A program made the position numbers and the translations under genes. The notes below the pieces were generated by a model. It saw only the letters and a list, made by a program, of their open reading frames with translations, was not told the origin of the DNA and did no database searches. 64,000 nucleotides of DNA, taken from assembly GCA_018262715.1 (NCBI GenBank), contig JADFDS010000007.1, positions 1 to 64,000 on the forward strand, given 5' to 3'. The stretch comes from Bacteroidota bacterium (GTDB lineage Bacteria > Bacteroidota > Bacteroidia > Bacteroidales > VadinHA17). Positions 59,567 to 64,000 of this stretch are shown here, in pieces. Position 1 is the stretch's first letter; every line of letters starts with the position of its first letter.

Positions 59567-62500
59567 ATGAAACAGACAATCATGGCTCTTTTTTTCATTG
59601 CCTGTTCCCTGGCTTTAAATGCGCAGGGACTGCAGATTAAAGGAGTTGTAACGTCAGCAGACGACGGACAGCCTGTTCCGGGGGTGAGTGTTTTCGTCAA
59701 GGGAACAACCACCGGAACGATGACTGACATGGACGGGTACTACAGTCTCGGCAATGTACCCATGAACTCAACTCTTGTCTTCTCCTTTGTGGGGATGAAG
59801 GCACAGGAAGTTGTGGTGACTGAGAGCACCACCATTGACATTGCTTTGGCCTCCGATGTTGAAATGATGGACGAGGTTGTTGTTGTGGGATATGGCACCC
59901 AGAAGAAGAGCCTTGTTACCGGTGCAATTGCGAAGGTAGAGGGTGATGACCTGCGCAAGGCCTCTGACATGCGTGTCACCCAGGCTCTTCAGGGCAAGAC
60001 GGCCGGTGTGGTCATCACGGCCAACTCCGGTCAGCCGGGGTCTCAGATCTCGGTACGTATCAGGGGGGTAGGCACCAACGGTGATGCCGAGCCTCTTTAC
60101 ATCATTGACGGACTGCCCATGAGCGGATCAGGGACGGATTTTCTGAACGCGGCAGACATTGAGTCAATAGAAGTGCTCAAGGATGCTGCATCGGCTGCCA
60201 TCTACGGTGCACGAGGTGCCAACGGGGTTGTACTGATAACCACAAAAACCGGCCGCACTGACACAAAGCTGACAGTGACCTATGACGGTTATTATGGTTT
60301 TCAGAATCCCTGGAAAAAGATGCCGCTGCTGAATTCACGTGAATACATAATGCTTATTAATGAGGCATCAGTCAATGCAGGTCTCGGGCCCCGTTTCACC
60401 CAGGCACAGATAGAGGGTTTTACTGCCGATACTGACTGGCAGGATGAGATGTTTTACTACAATGCCCCAAAACAGAACCACTCCCTTTCTTTCACCGGCG
60501 GCAGTGACAGGCTGGAATATTCATCCTCGCTGAATTACTTCAGCCAGGAAGGCATTGTTTCCAAAGGCAAGTCAAGTTTTGAGAAAGTCGGCTACAGACT
60601 GAATGCAGCTGGCACCTTCGGTCTCTTCAAACTGGGAGGAAATGTAAACCTTGCAGGAATAACCAGCAAGGGTATTGCAACCAACGACAGGTACGGTCTT
60701 GGCCTGAACCAGGCCCTTAACATGCCACCGGTGGTTCCGGTTATGTTTTCTGACGGTACATGGGGCACTTCTGAGGCATACGGATTCGGTCTGCAGGAGA
60801 TCACCAATCCTGTGGCCATGGCAAGTTACAATAACTCGAAGACAAGAACCTACAAACTGATCGGCAACCTGTACGGCGAGTTCGATTTCAGTAAGGTATC
60901 CCCGGCGTTAAAGGGACTCACTTTCAGGTCATCATTCGGAGGAGAATATGCAATAGTCAATACTGACACCTATACACCGGAATATTACCTCGATGCCATG
61001 CACTTCAGCAATATTGACAAGGCTTACAAAGGGCTTGACATGTGGTCGAGGTGGAACTTTGAAAACGTACTTACCTATGCAAGGACGTTTGATGTTCACA
61101 ACCTGACCCTCATGGCAGGTACAACCGCGTTCAAGGATATGCATGAAAATCTCTGGGGCTCGAAGAATGATCTGATATTCGATGATTTTGGACATTCATA
61201 CCTTGACAACGCAACTGACCCCGAGAGTGCCAACGCGGGGGGAGGTTACAATGAACATACTGTCTCCTCGCTTTTTGCCCGTCTGAACTATGACCTGAAG
61301 AACCGCTACATGCTTACTGCCACAATCAGGAGGGACGGATCTTCGAGGTTCGGAAGCGAAAACAAATATGGTTACTTCCCTTCTGCCTCAATTGGGTGGG
61401 TCATCTCACGGGAAGACTTCATGAGCAATCTTAATGATATATTCAATGTTCTGAAACTCAGAGCAAGCTGGGGCCAGAACGGAAGTGAGAATATAGGCGA
61501 TTTCAATTATACTTCCATTATCGGTAACGGCGCCATATATTATTTTGGTGACGGGAAGACACAGTACAACGGTACGGTGCCCACCAAGCTGGCCAATCCT
61601 TCCCTGAAATGGGAGGCATCCGAGCAGACCAACATCGGTGTTGATATGACGACCCTTGGCAGCACACTCACTGTCACACTTGACTACTATATAAAGAAGA
61701 CCAAGGACTGGCAGGTTGCTGCACCCATTCCAATACTTGTAGGCAACGGAGCTCCCACAATTAACGGAGGCGAAGTCAGGAACTCGGGCTTCGAAGCCCA
61801 GGTCTCCTACCGTAAGCAGATCGGCCAGCTATACCTCGGAGCTTCCGTGAACGGTGCATTCAACAAGAGTGAGGTCCTTGACCTGCAGAATACGGAGAAG
61901 GTTCTGAAGGGCGGTGATGGCGGTTTTGGCCAGAGCGAACTGATATATGTAAAGGTAGGTCTGCCTATGGGTGTCTTCTTCGGTGTTCAGACTGACGGAG
62001 TCTTCCAGAACCAGACAGAGATAGACTCCTATACAAACAGTACCGGAGGAAAGATTCAGCCAAATGCCAAGCCGGGTGACCTTAAGTTTATTGATGAAAA
62101 TGGCGATGGTACAATCAGCGATGGCGACAGGGTCCAGATCGGCTCCCCGTTGCCTGATTTCACCGGCGGGCTTAACCTGAACGCAGAGATCTACGGCTTT
62201 GATTTCAACATGTTCCTCTATGCAGCCCTGGGCCAGGAGGTATACAGCGCAACCAGACGGTATGACATGAACTTTGCCAACTACACAGCTGAATGGCTGG
62301 ACAGGTGGACCGGTGAAGGCACATCTGACAAGTACCCGAGAGTCACTTTTGCTGACAACAACCTGAACGGAAAGACAGTCAGTGATTTCTATCTTCAGGA
62401 CGGTAGTTTCGTCAGACTCAGAAACATTACCCTCGGGTATTCTCTCCCGCAGAATATCACCAAAGCTATCAAGCTCAGCAAGCTTCGTCTCTATGTATCG

Positions 62501-62638
62501 GCTGAGAACCTCTATACATTTACGAGGTATACAGGCTACGATCCCGAGATAGGGGGCGGCGTATTCGATAACGGAATTGACCGTGGCATTTATCCTCAGC
62601 CGAGGACAATCATGACCGGTATCAATGTTACATTCTGA
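59567..62638 (+). CDS. SusC/RagA family TonB-linked outer-membrane transporter
   Basis: A 1023-residue outer-membrane protein. A signal peptide (about 1-20) is followed by a carboxypeptidase-regulatory-like domain (about 24-105: KGVVTSADDGQPVPGVSVFVKGTTTGTMTDMDGYYSL), the DEVVVVGYGTQKK segment, a plug domain (about 115-225, with VRIRGVGTNGDAEPLYIIDG and ASAAIYGARGANGVVLITTK), and a TonB-dependent beta-barrel ending in GINVTF. It imports glycans or peptides with its SusD partner, encoded 22 bases downstream. No N-terminal STN domain is present, so anti-sigma signalling is unlikely. Confidence 0.96.
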   Translation: MKQTIMALFFIACSLALNAQGLQIKGVVTSADDGQPVPGVSVFVKGTTTGTMTDMDGYYSLGNVPMNSTLVFSFVGMKAQEVVVTESTTIDIALASDVEMMDEVVVVGYGTQKKSLVTGAIAKVEGDDLRKASDMRVTQALQGKTAGVVITANSGQPGSQISVRIRGVGTNGDAEPLYIIDGLPMSGSGTDFLNAADIESIEVLKDAASAAIYGARGANGVVLITTKTGRTDTKLTVTYDGYYGFQNPWKKMPLLNSREYIMLINEASVNAGLGPRFTQAQIEGFTADTDWQDEMFYYNAPKQNHSLSFTGGSDRLEYSSSLNYFSQEGIVSKGKSSFEKVGYRLNAAGTFGLFKLGGNVNLAGITSKGIATNDRYGLGLNQALNMPPVVPVMFSDGTWGTSEAYGFGLQEITNPVAMASYNNSKTRTYKLIGNLYGEFDFSKVSPALKGLTFRSSFGGEYAIVNTDTYTPEYYLDAMHFSNIDKAYKGLDMWSRWNFENVLTYARTFDVHNLTLMAGTTAFKDMHENLWGSKNDLIFDDFGHSYLDNATDPESANAGGGYNEHTVSSLFARLNYDLKNRYMLTATIRRDGSSRFGSENKYGYFPSASIGWVISREDFMSNLNDIFNVLKLRASWGQNGSENIGDFNYTSIIGNGAIYYFGDGKTQYNGTVPTKLANPSLKWEASEQTNIGVDMTTLGSTLTVTLDYYIKKTKDWQVAAPIPILVGNGAPTINGGEVRNSGFEAQVSYRKQIGQLYLGASVNGAFNKSEVLDLQNTEKVLKGGDGGFGQSELIYVKVGLPMGVFFGVQTDGVFQNQTEIDSYTNSTGGKIQPNAKPGDLKFIDENGDGTISDGDRVQIGSPLPDFTGGLNLNAEIYGFDFNMFLYAALGQEVYSATRRYDMNFANYTAEWLDRWTGEGTSDKYPRVTFADNNLNGKTVSDFYLQDGSFVRLRNITLGYSLPQNITKAIKLSKLRLYVSAENLYTFTRYTGYDPEIGGGVFDNGIDRGIYPQPRTIMTGINVTF

Positions 62639-62660
62639 CACCATAAAAAAGAACAGAGTT

Positions 62661-64000
62661 ATGAAAAAGTCAATTATATACAGTCTTTTCTTTCTGGCTG
62701 TGATGGTGGCAGGTTCATCATGTTCCAAGGATTTCCTGGAGCTCGAACCAAAGACCGGTCAGACAGAAGCCAACTACTACAAGACAGAGTCTGACGCCTT
62801 CCTGGCCATGACAGCTGTTTATGATGCCTATGCGCTTCAGAACTGGCAGTTTGCCCCGACAATGGCTGACATCTGGTCAGATGATGCATTCTGCGGCGGT
62901 TCTGATGCTTCTGACATGAGCCAGTGGCAGGATATGGAGATGTTCAAGATGGAACCTGAGAACAATACATCTGCGGATTTCTGGAGCCGCTGCTATGCCG
63001 GAATCTACAGGGCCAACCTGTACCTTCAGAAGCAGGATGGCATTGACTGGAAGACAGAGGGACTCAAGGAGAGGTATGAAGCTGAGGTTAAATTCCTGCG
63101 TGCCTATCTGTACTGGGATCTGGTACGTCATTACGGGTGGGTGCCGGTGATGACCGAAGTGCTTCCCTCGGTTGAGGATTACAGGAATCTTACACAAAGT
63201 GCTCCTTCAGAGATATTTACGCTCATTGCATCGGACCTGCTTGATGCCGTTGATGTTCTCCCGAACCAGGTCACACCTGCAGAAAAGGGCCGTGTTACAA
63301 AAGGTGCCGTTAAGGCTTTGATGGCCCGCATATACCTCTATCACACCGGTATGAGCGCCATCAGCGGCCTGGGACTTACGGCAGAGCAGTGGGGTGACGG
63401 TACTGCAGTGATCAATAAGGCCTATGTTCAGACGGCTCTCGACCAGGTGATAACCAGCGGCGTCTATTCGCTGATACCTGATTATGCTGACCTGTTTGAC
63501 TGGGATAACCAGAACAATGCCGAGGCGGTACTTGAGATGCAATATTCAGACAAGGCCAAGTCAGGCGACTGGGGCGGCTGGAACATCAATGGTAACTTCG
63601 CATCTGTCTGGTTAAGTGTTCGTAATCCCCAGGGTGACGCAACCGTTTTCCCCGGATGGTCACTTGCAGTGCCCACCTGGAGCCTGGCCGACGAGTACGA
63701 ATCGGGAGATCCGAGGAAGTATGTTACCCTCTATGATGCTGAAGAGATGCTGACTGATTACAACAGGGCATTCATGAATACCGGCTATTTCAACAAGAAA
63801 TACATGGCCAGGGCTGATTACCAGGGATCGGGAGGTGACCCAAGCCATAACTTCCCACGCAACTTCATGGATATAAGGTATGCCGACGTACTGCTCATGG
63901 CTGCCGAGGTATGGCTCACTGACAACCCGGGCAAGGCTGCTGGTTATCTCAGCCAGGTGAGGACCAGGGCACTCGGTGCCGCAGCTGAAAAAACCTCTAT
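62661..64000 (+). CDS. SusD/RagB family nutrient-binding lipoprotein (3' end missing)
   Basis: The ATG at 62661 opens a frame that runs off the right edge; about 446 residues are visible. A lipoprotein signal peptide ends at C21 (VAGSSC). The mature N-terminus SKDFLELEPKTGQTEANYYKTESDAFLAMTAVYDAY is typical of SusD, as are the later segments EVKFLRAYLYWDLVRHYGWVP, KGRVTKGAVKALMARIYLYH and FMDIRYADVLLMAAEVWL (TPR-like helices). It caps the SusC barrel and binds the substrate. The substrate cannot be read from the sequence; no glycoside hydrolase gene follows within the window. Confidence 0.95.
   Translation, partial: MKKSIIYSLFFLAVMVAGSSCSKDFLELEPKTGQTEANYYKTESDAFLAMTAVYDAYALQNWQFAPTMADIWSDDAFCGGSDASDMSQWQDMEMFKMEPENNTSADFWSRCYAGIYRANLYLQKQDGIDWKTEGLKERYEAEVKFLRAYLYWDLVRHYGWVPVMTEVLPSVEDYRNLTQSAPSEIFTLIASDLLDAVDVLPNQVTPAEKGRVTKGAVKALMARIYLYHTGMSAISGLGLTAEQWGDGTAVINKAYVQTALDQVITSGVYSLIPDYADLFDWDNQNNAEAVLEMQYSDKAKSGDWGGWNINGNFASVWLSVRNPQGDATVFPGWSLAVPTWSLADEYESGDPRKYVTLYDAEEMLTDYNRAFMNTGYFNKKYMARADYQGSGGDPSHNFPRNFMDIRYADVLLMAAEVWLTDNPGKAAGYLSQVRTRALGAAAEKTS

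Noticed and set aside
61829-62728. Open frame of 299 codons on the minus strand inside susC
   Set aside because: It lies wholly opposite a strongly conserved SusC sequence and the start of susD, has no recognisable domain and no promoter; it is a shadow of the real frame.

Overview
The window reads as chromosomal DNA of an anaerobic member of the Bacteroidota, most likely Bacteroidales-like. The evidence is a SusC/SusD pair at the right edge, the long form of NusB, DUF5606, DUF3276 (PUR-alpha-like), DUF1573 and DUF6320 proteins, and many intergenic matches to the Bacteroidota -7 promoter box TAnnTTTG. No transposase, integrase, phage gene, CRISPR array, rRNA or tRNA was recognised. Gene density is high. 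No gap between genes exceeds 300 bases; the longest (59303-59566) lies in front of susC and holds repeats described below.

Layout. 1-3667: lolA-like gene (cut by the edge), ftsK and a lipoprotein, all on the minus strand. 3828-5909: carbamate kinase and ornithine carbamoyltransferase, flanked by heptamer repeats. 5972-18312: housekeeping genes (DUF456, PUR-like protein, nusB, DUF1573, yajC, ybbR-like, coaE, J-domain protein, DUF5606, agmatinase, mazG, SAM hydrolase, phoH, purC, a LysM/binding-protein fusion). 18248-24690: a TPR protein, a patatin/barrel protein and a YgiQ-type radical SAM protein. 24802-33179: a ten-gene block for an electron-bifurcating [FeFe]-hydrogenase (HydABC plus a small 2Fe-2S protein) and six putative regulatory proteins, including a HydS-like sensory hydrogenase, two stand-alone DRTGG proteins, two GHKL ATPases and a PHP protein. 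33325-43719: mostly peptidases (M28, PepT, DPP4-type S9, aminopeptidase P, S28/S37 type) with a condensation-like protein and a DUF6320 protein. 43905-50746: RRM protein, two NhaD-related antiporters, a beta-CASP nuclease, DUF47 and PiT phosphate transporter. 50754-56316: GH35 beta-galactosidase, NrfA/NrfH nitrite reductase, pyruvoyl arginine decarboxylase, NapH-like ferredoxin. 56405-64000: a membrane-bound LuxR-type regulator followed by susC and susD (cut by the edge).

How the parts fit. The peptidases feed amino acids to a fermentative cell. Carbamate kinase and OTC can yield ATP from citrulline, and arginine decarboxylase plus agmatinase lead to putrescine. Reducing power can leave as H2 through HydABC or as ammonium through NrfHA. 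The most interesting region is the hydrogenase block. A near-perfect Rex-type operator (33237-33254) sits just upstream of the -7 box of the first gene, so the NADH/NAD+ ratio probably controls it. A second promoter-like box at 29366-29373 may separate regulatory from structural genes. The HydS-like protein keeps the three H-cluster cysteine positions but has Tyr in place of the proton-relay Cys, as expected for a sensor.

Start sites were revised where homology, a Shine-Dalgarno sequence or a promoter position argued for it; these cases are noted in the entries.
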